Made by a program: the position numbers and the translations under genes
From: Callorhinus ursinus
Taxonomy: Eukaryota > Chordata > Mammalia > Carnivora > Otariidae
Direction: 5' to 3'
DNA: 64,000 bases
Assembly (NCBI RefSeq): GCF_003265705.1
Contig: NW_020313005.1
Coordinates: 18,842,350-18,906,349 of the forward strand
Part shown: in pieces, positions 47,277 to 56,924 of the stretch
Layout: every line of letters begins with the position of its first letter
Numbering within the stretch: the stretch's first letter is position 1
The notes under the pieces: generated by a model
The model's input: only the letters and a program-made list of their open reading frames with translations
Databases searched by the model: none
What the model was told of the DNA's origin: nothing

Positions 47277-47519
47277 GAAATAAGTACAAGTAGTTCTTTC
47301 GGTCTTGAAATAGTTTGGAATGGCCTCAACTGGAGGTAGCAACATAAGGTAAAGCGTACAGGCAGGAAAGCATAAATCTATAAAAACAAAGACAAATAAC
47401 CCAATTTGAATAAAACAGAGTGTTTCAAAAGGGGTTGCAGAAGAGAAGCCTGGAAAGGTAAGTTGGTAGCCTGAATTTGGACTATTTTTATTTATTTTGA
47501 TCTACAAAGTAAGATATAA

Positions 47520-48770
47520 ACTTTACTAATATTTAATATATGGATTGATCCTGGAACTCTAGCTCACAGTTGAAGACATTTGGGATCCATATAGAAGAAA
47601 AATTTTAAAAAGCACCAAATTCTCTGTCACTTCTCCTAAAATCTATCCTAAATCTCTTCTGTCTCATGTAGCTAACATCTATGGGCACTTCCTATGGCTC
47701 TGTGATGTCATTTCCTTTTGTAGCTATTAGTTCCCTGCAGTGTTGGTATTTTACTCAACCCAGGCTGTCTGATAACAGATGTGATTTCCAGCTGTGTCTA
47801 TATACCAACCACAGCAGGTTCATTAATAACAATTATTAAGTACTTTATGTTATAAATCGAGCCTGTGGCAATAGAGAAAACCTCCAGTCATTTGTTTTAT
47901 GGCCTCTTCTCAGAGCTAACTATAAATTCCCATTATCTCAACATTATCAGCCCTGCAAAATGAATCTAAGCATGAGTCATAAATAAAACTACCAAACAGC
48001 TCAATCATGCTGGAAAGAACAGAGCATAAATTAACACTTGACGATGTAATGTTATATATGAACTTAAATAATAGCTCAGGCCTTCTTGTCAGCTAATTAT
48101 GTAAATTATTATTTTTAAGACTTACATTTGTATTTGCATGGTTGGTGCATTCAGTTAGTCATACACTTAGAGTTCAATAAATATGTAGTCCATACATTGC
48201 CCTCCCATAACCTAAGAGTTCCTGCTGATGATGTGGGAAGTACAGTGAAAGTGAAGAGAGAAATTTCAACTGAGAAAATATCTCTTAGGACTATAGAGAG
48301 CAGGGGGGAATCACATTTTCCCCAAATACTACATTTCATAGGAGAAATCATTACATTTAAGAAGATTAATAAAAAAGGAGCGACAAACTATATGCACTGT
48401 GGGTTCCTGGGTGAAAGTCCATATGGATTTTCAGTTAATCGTAAAAATATTTAGTTATCCCTCTGTGTTGGATCCAAGCTGTTGTAAATGATGAAGACAG
48501 AACAGAAAGATAAACTGAGCACATGAATTTAATTTTTAAGAGAAAAACAGCTAATAAACACATGAAAAATGTTGAAATTCACTAATAACCATGACATGCA
48601 AATTAAAATTATGAGATATTATTTTTCATGTTTTAAAAGCTATTTCCCAGTAGTGGAGAGAAAGCACTGAAATAGGAAATTCGATCCTTTACTGCAAGGC
48701 ATACAAAGGGGTTCAAACCTGAAAGGCCATTTGTCATATCTACCCAGAGCTCTAAAACTGTCCTTTATAC
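47520..48770. other. Repeat-poor AT-rich DNA, possible conserved noncoding stretch
   Basis: No recognisable transposon for about 1.2 kb. 47820-48190 has homeodomain-type cores ('agctaattatgtaaattatt') and an exact octamer ATTTGCAT at 48132-48139. The 108-codon plus-strand frame at 48128-48454 has no recognised domain. Enhancer function is speculative. Confidence 0.4.
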
Positions 48771-48775
48771 TTTTT

Positions 48776-48951
48776 AATTGAGGTATAATTAACATACAAC
48801 ATCATGCTAGCTTCGGGTATACAGCAAAATGATTTGATAGTTGTATATATTATGAAATGATCATGACAAGAAGTCTAGTTAACATCCAAAAATATGGAAT
48901 CCTTCACAAATTTATGTGTCATCCTTGTGCAGGGCCCATGCTGATCTCCTT

Positions 48952-48983
<32 letters not shown>

Positions 48984-48994
48984 AAAATGAACAC
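48776..48994 (-). mobile_element. U6-L1 chimeric retro-element
   Basis: Read on the minus strand, a U6 snRNA-like sequence (48994 to 48889) is followed directly by an L1 3' end (48888 to 48776; on plus 'ttttaattgaggtataatta' to 'tctagttaacatcc') and a T-rich edge corresponding to an A tail. An uninterrupted L1 of this family would continue beyond 'aacatcc', yet L1 sequence does not resume right of the U6. Such 5'-U6/3'-L1 fusions are known from human and rodents and are explained by template switching of L1 reverse transcriptase. Flanks share only a short 'tacttttt/tacttttg' match, so the TSD is decayed or absent. Confidence 0.65.
48889..48994 (-). pseudogene. RNU6: U6 spliceosomal snRNA pseudogene
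   Basis: The minus strand carries 'gcagcacatatactaaaatt', 'ggaacgatacaaaggagatc', 'acaaggatgacac' and 'ttccatatttt', in U6 order over full length (106 bases). By eye roughly 14 positions differ from mammalian U6, including changes at the 5' stem and at the ACAGAGA box region (reads ACAAAGGAGA). Functional U6 is nearly invariant, so this is a pseudogene. I see no U6-type upstream promoter (PSE plus TATA at -25). Confidence 0.92.
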
Positions 48995-48999
48995 GGGTG

Positions 49000-50140
49000 T
49001 TCATTACTTTTGATCAGTAATTCCAATTCTGGAAAATTTATCAGTTACAGATATAGTACATGAATGTTAATGATATAGAATTAAAAAAAAGAAATAGCAA
49101 ATAATAAGGTCCATTATGGAAATGGGAAAATAGCTCAAATAAAGTCTAAAAGGAAATAGTTAAATAATTCATGGCACAACCATATGATGGACTACTGTGT
49201 GCCATCCAAAATCATTTTAAGAAGATTATTTAACAGGAAAGTGTTCACAGAACACTTTTAATAGGTTATAAAATGTTATGTATAGCATAATTTCAATTAT
49301 TAATCATACTATGAAGTTTTTACACACATATATACATGCACCAATAGAGAAGGCTAGAATAAATACCCTAAAATATTAAGTTATTTTTGCATGATGGAAC
49401 TATGAATACTTTCTATCATCTTAATTTTCTGTATTTTCTAAAATTTCTTTCAGAGAGAGAATTAGTGTACAACAAATCTGGCTAGTAATGATTTCAATTC
49501 ACAATTTTTCCAGGCCTTCCATAACCTGTATCCAGTAGGTCCCTCCAATCTTGCCTTTCACAAAGTTCAACATAAAACTGGCCAACTCCATTTTCTCACT
49601 GCCCCCAAATCACGCTCTGCCTTCCAAACCAACCTTTTTTGTTACATTTCATGTGTACACTCAAAGTGACAAAATTAGCTGAGCAACATTAAAGCTGGAA
49701 TCTTAACTCAATCTTCTGCTTAGAATCACGTAGAAACAGGAATACCCCAATAGTCAAAGGTAATCACATCCCCTGAAGAAATCTTTTCCTTCCATCCTTT
49801 AAAGCATATCAAAAGGATACCCAGTTCATCACCCACAGCCAACCTGCTCAAAGTCCATTGCGCAGCCTCCATATTTCCCTCACACCCTTCTGTCATGCCC
49901 ACACAAGTGTTCTCACCTTTTCTAATCTTCTTTAAGATTCAGTGGCCCTCTTTGCTATATCCTCTCTTTGTTACATCACATCTTTTGTCTCTTGACCAGT
50001 CTCCAGATTGGCAAAGGCAGAACTATGAGAGGGCGAGCCTCAGTTTCCACATCTGTAAAGAAAGTAGAATAATAAACTCTGTCTTACCAATATCATAAAT
50101 ATCTTAAAATTGTAAAGCATTTACATGTTGTGACTATTGT
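49000..50140. other. Old DNA with L2-like and MIR fragments
   Basis: 49500-49660 resembles L2 ('ccaggccttccataacctgt'), and 50035-50120 is a MIR fragment ('cagtttccacatctgtaaag'). The remainder is unassigned AT-rich sequence. Confidence 0.5.
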
Positions 50141-50147
50141 AACTTCT

Positions 50148-50508
50148 TTTTTTATTAATTTTATTTTATTATGTTATGTTATTCACCATACATTACATCA
50201 TTAGTTTTTGATGTAGTGTTCCATGATTCATTGTTTGTGTATAACACCCAGCGCTCCATGCAGTACGTGCCCTCTTTAATACCCATCACCAGGCTGAGCC
50301 ATCCCCCCACTCCCTCCCCTCTAAAACCCTCAGTTTGTTTCTCAGAGTCCATAGTCTCTCATGTTTTGTCTCCCTCTCCGACATCCCCCACTTCATTTTT
50401 CCCTTCCTACTATCTTTTTTGCCTTTAACATATAATGTATTATTTATTTCAGAGGTACAGGTCTGTGATTCATCAGTCTTACACAATTCACAGCTCTCAC
50501 CATAGCAC
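50148..50508 (-). mobile_element. Young L1 3' end, minus strand, about 360 bp
   Basis: Matches the L1 3' UTR of 16464-16830 in the same order ('accatacattacatcattag', 'tgtagtgttccatgattcat', 'tttcagaggtacaggtctgt', 'cacaattcacagctctcacc'). 5'-truncated. No clear TSD is readable around the T-run. Confidence 0.9.
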
Positions 50509-50514
50509 TAAATA

Positions 50515-50720
50515 CCTTAACAGCTTCTTACTGCACTTAGAATAAAATCTTTGATCCTTACCATTGTCCTACAAGTCTCTGCATGGCCCCTTCCTATCTC
50601 TCCAGCCAATACCTCAGTGGCTTATGCTTATACCGACTTTATTTCTTTATTATTTCAGCTCTTTCCCACATTTGTAGAGAGCCATTCCATTTGCTCTATT
50701 CCACCTGAATAATTTCCAAA
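50515..50720. repeat. L2 LINE fragment
   Basis: 'acttagaataaaatctttga', 'ccttaccattgtcctacaag', 'tctgcatggccccttcctat' and 'ctctccagccaatacctc' follow a well-known L2 segment. Orientation not assigned. Confidence 0.65.
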
Positions 50721-51960
50721 GGGGTTCAACTATGTTGAAGCATGTATGTCAAACCGATGTTAGGATTTGACAGGAGTGTATGTGGAGCTGAGGAGTTTCT
50801 TAAGATACTCCTAATAGGATAGGAATCATCCAGCTACTGAGATGAGCTCAATCTATTAGCACTGTTCATTGAAATACAAAAATGATTCTGAGAATGCCAT
50901 GGGTCTATTACTAGCATTTGTTTCATTCTAATCCTACCAACTGGGAGATTTGTGATTTAAAGATTGTTGTGTAAAATCAGTAATTGCTTTTTCTCTTCTG
51001 AGAAACTGGTCCACTATATAAAGAAAATAAGTTAGATCCCTACTGTTAGTCACTTGTTCAATATCTATTTCCCTCTTCTTTGCTGATTAAACTTTGATTT
51101 TATTTTGGGTGTCACTTTGTCAGGTTAAATTCTTGCTTCTGCTTTCTCCCTAAAAGTTTACAGTGTCCATTGGCAGGCGTATTTATGGTTAATGACACAT
51201 ATTCAAGACATTCCTGGGAAAGATTATGCTTTCTGGGAAAAAAGGATGTATGTACCTGATAAGGCCTTTTCCCTTTCCCATACATTCCTTCCTTGAATGT
51301 GGACATAAGGTCTAAACCTCTAACAGCCATCTGGTAACCATGAAATGATAAACATGAAACAAAGGTCAAAAGGTTCACAGAGAAGCTGTCCTGACACCAT
51401 TAAGCTACTAAACCTACTCTTTCAGATATTTATTTCCAATTCTACATGACCCTTCCCCAATTATTTATGAGACAATCAAATATGTTTGTGAGGTCTAGAT
51501 AGCTCCTGTGTTTTGGTGTTCAAGGGTCTACTGCTGGTTACAGGACCTCATGGCCCAGTGAAGCCAGAAAGCCCTTGAAGATCCAAAACCATGTGGTGGT
51601 TTGTAGTGGGGCAAAGGAGAATATCTATTTCCTTATTATGTTTCATGTTAAGTATAAAATAGTGATTGAGACATTTTTCTGAAATCCTTGTTTTCAAATA
51701 AACAGCAATTACAGGGAAGACAGTGTCCAGCTGAGAACAAACTTACTGAATTCTGGAAGCTGAGATTTTAACAGAAGCACATAAGTGAAGGAAGTTTTAG
51801 TTTACTCCTCTCAGTCCATGATAGATCAACTGATTGAATATAATCAATAACGATATCAACATCCTAAATAACAAAGAATAAGGTATCTCTAGGTGATATT
51901 TATTAAACTTTTTATTCTGAAAAGACATGCTTTATTTTTAAAGTGTCCATGGAACAGTCA
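50721..51960. other. Unique-looking DNA, no gene recognised
   Basis: No repeat family or domain-bearing frame is recognised. The 88-codon minus frame at 51112-51378 has no known motif. Confidence 0.35.
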
Positions 51961-52029
51961 TACAGATTGGTTCTGAGTCCTAGGTTGTAAGAGGGCTTTA
52001 AATAAAAATTAACTGTACAGTTTCACTAA

Positions 52030-52225
52030 AACTTCTATAGCTACTCTATCCAAAATGGCAGCCACCAGACAGAGGCAGTTATTTAAATTGAAACGAGTTA
52101 AAATTAAATTTAAATTTGAATTCCTCAGTCATACTAGCCATATATAGCTATTGGACAGCACAAATATAGAACCATTTCATCACTGCAGAAAGTTCCCTTG
52201 AACAGTGTTGCTTTAGGTATGGAGA
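52030..52225. mobile_element. MER-type DNA transposon fossil (hAT-Charlie-like)
   Basis: 'caaaatggcagccaccag', 'cctcagtcatactagccata', 'tatagctattggacagcaca' and 'tcactgcagaaagttccctt' match a common short non-autonomous hAT element. Family name uncertain. Confidence 0.6.
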
Positions 52226-52284
52226 CACAGCTGTATGGCTGGGACATCCCTCAGTATGTAACATATATAACTGATTTGATTTCC

Positions 52285-52410
52285 ACTAGAAAGTAAGCTC
52301 CATGAAAGAAGATATTTTTATCAAAGTTATATACTGCTGTATCTCTAATGTCAGGACAGTTGCTTATGTATACCCAGTGATCAACAAATAATTGCTTGGT
52401 GAATTCAGAG
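52285..52410 (+). repeat. L2 LINE 3' end, plus strand
   Basis: 'gaaagtaagctccatgaaag', 'atactgctgtatctctaatg', 'cagtgatcaacaaataattg' follow the L2 3' end in sense orientation. Confidence 0.75.
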
Positions 52411-52639
52411 TTCTCAATTAAGTTAGGTATAATATGCAAAATGTTTTATTCTCAAAATTTCTTGTACTTTTCTTGGCCTTGAACACTCAATCTGCCTAGA
52501 GCACATGTCTCATTTTCTTTCCATTCTATTCCTGTTTAAATTTTAGTCCAGTGTAATGACTTCTATATTCTCATTAAAATGGAAAAGCTCAGTCTTTTCC
52601 CTCTGGTAGAGTTCTTCCCTATTGTGTTTCTCTCCTTTG

Positions 52640-53735
52640 TGTCTCCTTTCCTATTCACATGCAACAGTTCACTTCTGACACTTCTGGTCACCAAATATGT
52701 GGAGGTTTGTCCCCCACAACTAGCAATTCTTTGCAACACCAGCAATTCAAGTCAATTTTGACACTAGCTACCTGGAAACACTATCAGATCCCACAGGTTA
52801 AGAGCTCAGTCCCACAACACTGTCCCCACCCCCCACATACACACTTCAGATGTCAGCCACACATCCAGATTATCAACCATACTTCTGACCAACTGGCTAT
52901 AGATTGGAGGATCCAAACACTCCTCCTTGAGTTCGATTAATTTGCTAGAGTGACTCACAGAACTCAGGGAAATGCTTACTTACATTTTATCAGTTCTTTA
53001 AAAGATACAATCCAAGATACAGATAAACAGCGAGATGAAAAGAAAGATGAAAGACCCAGGAGGGTCCCAAGTATGGGGAGCTTCTGTCCCTGTGGAGGTG
53101 GGTTCTGTCGCCCTCCCAGTGCATGGATATGATCACCAACCTGGAAGCTCTCCAAACACCATACTTTTGAGATTCTAAAGAGGCTTCATCACTCAGGCAT
53201 GATCAATTATTAACTCCATTTCTAGTCTCTCTACCTCTCTGGAGTGGGAGTGGGGCAGAGCTGAAAATTCCAAGCTTCTAATCATGGCTTGGTCTTTCTG
53301 GTGACCAGCCCCCATCCAGGTGACATCCAGCACCCACTCAGAGTCACCTCATTAGAACACAAGATGCTCCTAGTGCTCTTATCACTCAGGAATTTACAAG
53401 GTTTTTAGGAGCCTTGTGTCAGGAATAGGGTCAAAGACAAATTTTGGAACAAGCAATGTTCCTAGTATCCTTATCACTTAAGAAATTATTGGTGGCTCAG
53501 TTGGTTGGGCGACTGCCTTCGGCTCAGGTCATGATCCTGGAGTCCCTGGGTCGAGTCCCGCATCGGGCTTCCTGCTCGGCGGGGGGTCTGCTTCTCCTTC
53601 TGATCCTCCCCCACCTCATGTGCTTTCTCTCTCTCTCATTCTTTCTCTCTCAAATAAATAAAATCTTTAAAAAAAAAGAAATTATGAGGATTTCAGGAGC
53701 TTTGTGCCAGGAATGGGGGACAGGAATCAATACAT
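52640..53735 (-). mobile_element. ERVL-type solo LTR, minus strand, with nested SINE
   Basis: Phrases such as 'gctagagtgactcacagaac', 'gggagcttctgtccctgtgg', 'gaccagcccccatccagg' and 'cctcattagaacacaagatg' belong to a common old mammalian ERVL/MaLR-class LTR. Its sense strand is minus, judged from the end near 52640 that resembles the LTR-to-primer-binding-site side. No gag, pol or env sequence is seen on either side, so it is a solo LTR from recombination. A SINE (53490-53675) lies inside, and an approximately 80-base segment is duplicated (53363-53440 against 53454-53489 plus 53686-53730). Confidence 0.7.
53490..53675 (+). mobile_element. Carnivore tRNA-derived SINE, plus strand, 5' clipped
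   Basis: Starts within the head at 'tggtggctcagttggttggg', then 'ctcaggtcatgatcctggag' and an 'aaataaataaaatcttt' tail. A 10-bp TSD (AAGAAATTAT) lies at 53480-53489 and 53676-53685. About ten bases of the usual head are missing. Confidence 0.93.
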
Positions 53736-53857
53736 GTATTTTCTATTATCCCATACTCATTCATTTACTAAAATCTCAGTCTCATTCAGAAAAATATTCT
53801 GTCAAATTCAAATATTATCTTTATAGTTGCCATGGAGTTTTTCTCCAGTCTCGAGGT

Positions 53858-54003
53858 AGGACACTCTCTCTTGCCCTCCTCCCCCCTCCCTCCCCCTCTC
53901 CCTCCTTTCCTCCTTCTGTCTCTCCCTTCCTCCCTCCCTCTCTCTCCTCCTCTCTCTCTCCCTCCCTCTCTCTCTCTCTCTCTTTCTCTTTCTCCCTCCC
54001 TAC
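53858..54003 (+). repeat. Long polypyrimidine (CT-rich) tract
   Basis: About 145 bases almost wholly C and T with (CT)n runs and CCCTCC blocks. Apparent Ser/Leu/Pro frames (53444-54206) and the Arg/Glu/Gly minus frame come from this composition and are not genes. Confidence 0.92.
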
Positions 54004-54009
54004 CCATTA

Positions 54010-54610
54010 CTGTTGGTTCTCCAGTCCTCACCTTCCCATCAGTAGGCAAACTTAGGGTGCTTCACTCTCATCTGTCTTGCTCAGGAGAAGAGGTAGCAGC
54101 AGGGGGAGAGAGAGGAGATTTTGACTATGTAACTGTCAGTCCACTCAGTAGGCAGGACTCCTCCAGTCTTGGTCTGCTTCTCCTACTACCTTTATTATCA
54201 ACGTGATCTTATTGTATGAGGTTGTACTGTTTTCCTGGGGCCTCACCTAGGCCCCTTCCATCCTGGAGGAGATTCTTCCTCCTCCTCCTCAGCTCTGCCA
54301 GAGAAACAATCACTGATGTCACTCTGGCTTTTCTTAATAACTGTTTATTTCTGTTTCATATTTCCAATATCTTTATTTCTTTGAAAATACTTTTTATACT
54401 TATCATAAATTCTTGTTTGTTCTACTCCACCAATTATTCCTCTTAGAATAGGTACCATATTGTGCATTTCCTTTTTTAATCCTTATGTAACTCAGATGCT
54501 TGATTATTTTTGTGAACTCATATTCCTTTGACAGTGTAAGCTTCTTTGGATGCTCAGAACAAGATAGTGGACTTGGATATATAATTTGATATTGTTGACA
54601 TATATATGAT
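54010..54610. other. Unassigned DNA
   Basis: No gene or repeat family recognised. Confidence 0.35.
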
Positions 54611-54614
54611 ATGT

Positions 54615-54870
54615 AAAACCATGGAAATGGATGAGATCACCTAGGGAGAAAGTCTATAGAGTGAGACAAGATAAGGATTATGCTAGAGCTTACAAGAATT
54701 CTAATATTTAAAGGTTAGGGAAAGGAGAGGAATCAGCAAAGACTACTGAGAGCCAGCGGGGTAAAAAGGAACACAGAGAAGGTATAGTATTATAGACCCA
54801 AGAATGTTTCAGTAAGGAGGGCATGGATATTTGTGTCAAATTCTTGTCAAATCTTTTTCAAGCAAGACAA
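54615..54870 (+). repeat. Ancient interspersed repeat, family unresolved
   Basis: 'ggatgagatcacctagggag', 'atatttaaaggttagggaaa', 'gagccagcggggtaaaaag' and 'gtgtcaaattcttgtcaaat' belong to a widely dispersed old mammalian repeat that I recognise but cannot name. Confidence 0.4.
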
Positions 54871-55370
54871 AAAATGAAAAGCCTGACTTTGCAAACAAAA
54901 AGCAATGGTTTTACTCAATCCTTTGGATCTCATGAAGTCTGTGGAGACATTCTTGTTACTATTAGCTGGCACAGATATGGACATGAAACAGCAAGAGTTT
55001 ATGCTTTCCACCTTGCCACCACAAAATAAATTCACTTATTCCATAGCCACCTCAGTTATCACCCTACTTCAGGAGGGACCGCCAGGCAGTCTACAAAGAT
55101 TCAAATACCTTCCATGGCCTTCTACTCACAAAGGAAAGTAGGAAACTTTGTGCAGAACTCAGGAAAGGTTTCATTGCCTTATTGGCAGTCTAGCCCTCAG
55201 AAACAGGGAAACAGCCTCCTCCCAGGAAATGAGTTATGTCCCCAGCCACCATCTTACTGTCGGTCAGGCAGAATGTGGGAACCAGACAGAACAAACAAAG
55301 CAATCCAGGGCTGTGTCCTGCCAGGTTTTTAGGGTACTCTCCATATTCAATTTTTGATTTAAGTTATAGA
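54871..55370. other. Unassigned DNA with short frames
   Basis: Several plus-strand frames of 68-78 codons overlap in different phases (54823-55357). No domain is recognised, and such overlap in three phases suggests chance. Confidence 0.3.
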
Positions 55371-55377
55371 TAGACAG

Positions 55378-55403
55378 GTGATGGACGGATGGATGGATTG
55401 ATG

Positions 55404-55435
<32 letters not shown>

Positions 55436-55462
55436 TGATAGATAGATATAGATAGATATCTG
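55378..55462 (+). repeat. Compound (GGAT/GATA/GA)n microsatellite
   Basis: A GGAT run, a GATA run, about twelve GA units and another GATA run, immediately left of an L1 insertion. Confidence 0.9.
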
Positions 55463-55484
55463 TCTATATTTAAGAAAAGACCAT

Positions 55485-55935
55485 GATATTACTCAGCCAT
55501 CAGAAAGAATGAATACCTACCTTTTGCACTGACATGGATAGAACCGGAGGGGATTAGGCTGAGTGAAATAAGTCAAGCAGAGAAAGACAATTATCATATA
55601 GTCTCACTCATATGTAGAACATAAGGAATAGCTTGGAGGACCACAGGGGAGGGAGGGAAAACTGAATGGGAAGAAATCAGAGAGGGAGACAAACCACGAG
55701 AGCTCTGGACTCCAGGAAACAAACTGAGGGTTACAGAGGGGAAGGGGGTGGGGGATGGGGTAACTGGGTGATGGGTATTAAGGAGGGCATGTGTTGTGAT
55801 GAGCACTGGGTGTTATATGCAACTAATGAATCATTGAACACTACATCAGAAACGAATGATACACTACATCAGAAACGAATGATGTACTATATATTGGCTA
55901 ACTGAACATAATAATTAAAAATTAAAAATTAAAAA
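55485..55935 (+). mobile_element. 5'-truncated L1, about 450 bp, plus strand
   Basis: Begins in the last part of ORF2 ('tattactcagccatcagaaa', 'gtgaaataagtcaagcagag') and runs through the 3' UTR to an A/T-rich tail. A 13-bp TSD (AAGAAAAGACCAT) lies at 55472-55484 and 55936-55948. The 3' UTR reads 'gttatatgcaactaatgaat', a subfamily different from the two 7-kb copies. It contains a 23-bp perfect tandem duplication at 55838-55883. Confidence 0.93.
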
Positions 55936-56289
55936 AAGAAAAGACCATATACATACAAATATATTTTATGCCAGTTTTTAATGCATAGGAGACAAATAAA
56001 TGCATTAACTTGCAGAATGATACTAGTTGGGTTTTGTACAGACCTCAGTGGAAAATGTTCCCACCATCTCAAACTACAAGGGGAACTATTTAAAAGTATG
56101 TATATCATTTGAACTACCTATCTTTGTGTTTCAGGGATTTGTTGATAGAAGAGTGAATAGGTTCCTGGGGCAAAAACGTAAATACTATGCATAAATGCTG
56201 ATGTATAGTAATTAAAATACCCTTATTGTGCTAATTGAATTTTGTTAAGTATTGTTCAATTTTAAAATAGAAAATGACTTATAATAACA

Positions 56290-56920
56290 AAATACAACTT
56301 TTGGTTTTTTTTCTTTTCCATTGGGGTCCTTTTCTTACCTTTTATTTGTTATTGTTTTACATTTTTACTGAAATGAAACAATCATACAGGGAAGATCATA
56401 ATTTTACGCTTGATAAAATGTCATAAAAAGAACACATTCATGTAACCATCCTTAGAACAAAAATAGAACGTTAGCAACATTTCAGAAGCCCTTCATCCCA
56501 TTCTTAATCACTTGTCCCTTTCTCCTCCCCAAAGATAAATACTATTTCTGACTTCTAACCCAACACCATAAATTCATAGTGCCTATTTTTAAACTTTATA
56601 TAAATGAAATAATACAGAATGGAACATTTTGAGACTGAATTCTTTTGCTAACATTGTATTTATAAGATTTCTATGTTTTGTTATCTATAATAATAGTTTA
56701 TTCATTTTCAGAGATATTTAGAATTTTAGTACATGAATATACCAAATTTATCTATTTCACACTTCATGGACATTTTGGCTTTGTCTATTTTTTTATTTTT
56801 ATAAGGGCAATTTTGATCATTCTTTAGATGTATCATAATACCTAAGAAATTTGTGGTTATAAGATGTACATATATTTAACTTGAGTGGATAATGACAAAT
56901 AATTTTTCAAAGTATTTGTA
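56290..56920 (-). mobile_element. Ancient L1 3' region, minus strand, left part
   Basis: 'tcataattttacgcttgata', 'gataaatactatttctgact' and 'ataaatgaaataatacagaa' resemble the reverse complement of ancient L1M/HAL1 3' sequence. The right part appears at 58380-58870, split by a younger L1. Confidence 0.6.
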
Positions 56921-56924
56921 TAGG

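Larger units (their letters stand above)
44570..47500 (+). mobile_element. Ancient L1 (L1ME/HAL1-like), plus strand, heavily interrupted
   Basis: Endonuclease-region phrases ('tgtaatctgcaagaaaccca' at 44607, 'ttataatgggagataacact' at 44900, 'gcagaatacccattcacg' at 45039) are followed, after an insert at 45078-45640, by later ORF2 sequence ('gacaaatagatcaatgaaag') and C-terminal phrases to about 47000. Between these flanks well over a kilobase of L1 is missing. A SINE and a GATA array also interrupt it. Confidence 0.7.

Noticed and set aside
47035..47345. Three overlapping hydrophobic frames rich in YLSI
   Set aside because: They are the three minus-strand phases of a GATA array, not membrane proteins.
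48889..48994. Functional U6 snRNA gene
   Set aside because: It differs from the nearly invariant U6 at many positions and lacks a visible upstream promoter; it is a pseudogene.
53444..54206. 203- and 124-codon frames rich in Ser, Leu and Pro
   Set aside because: They run through a SINE and a CT-rich tract; composition explains the open reading.
54823..55357. Run of five plus-strand frames of 68-78 codons
   Set aside because: They overlap in all three phases without domains, which points to chance low stop density.
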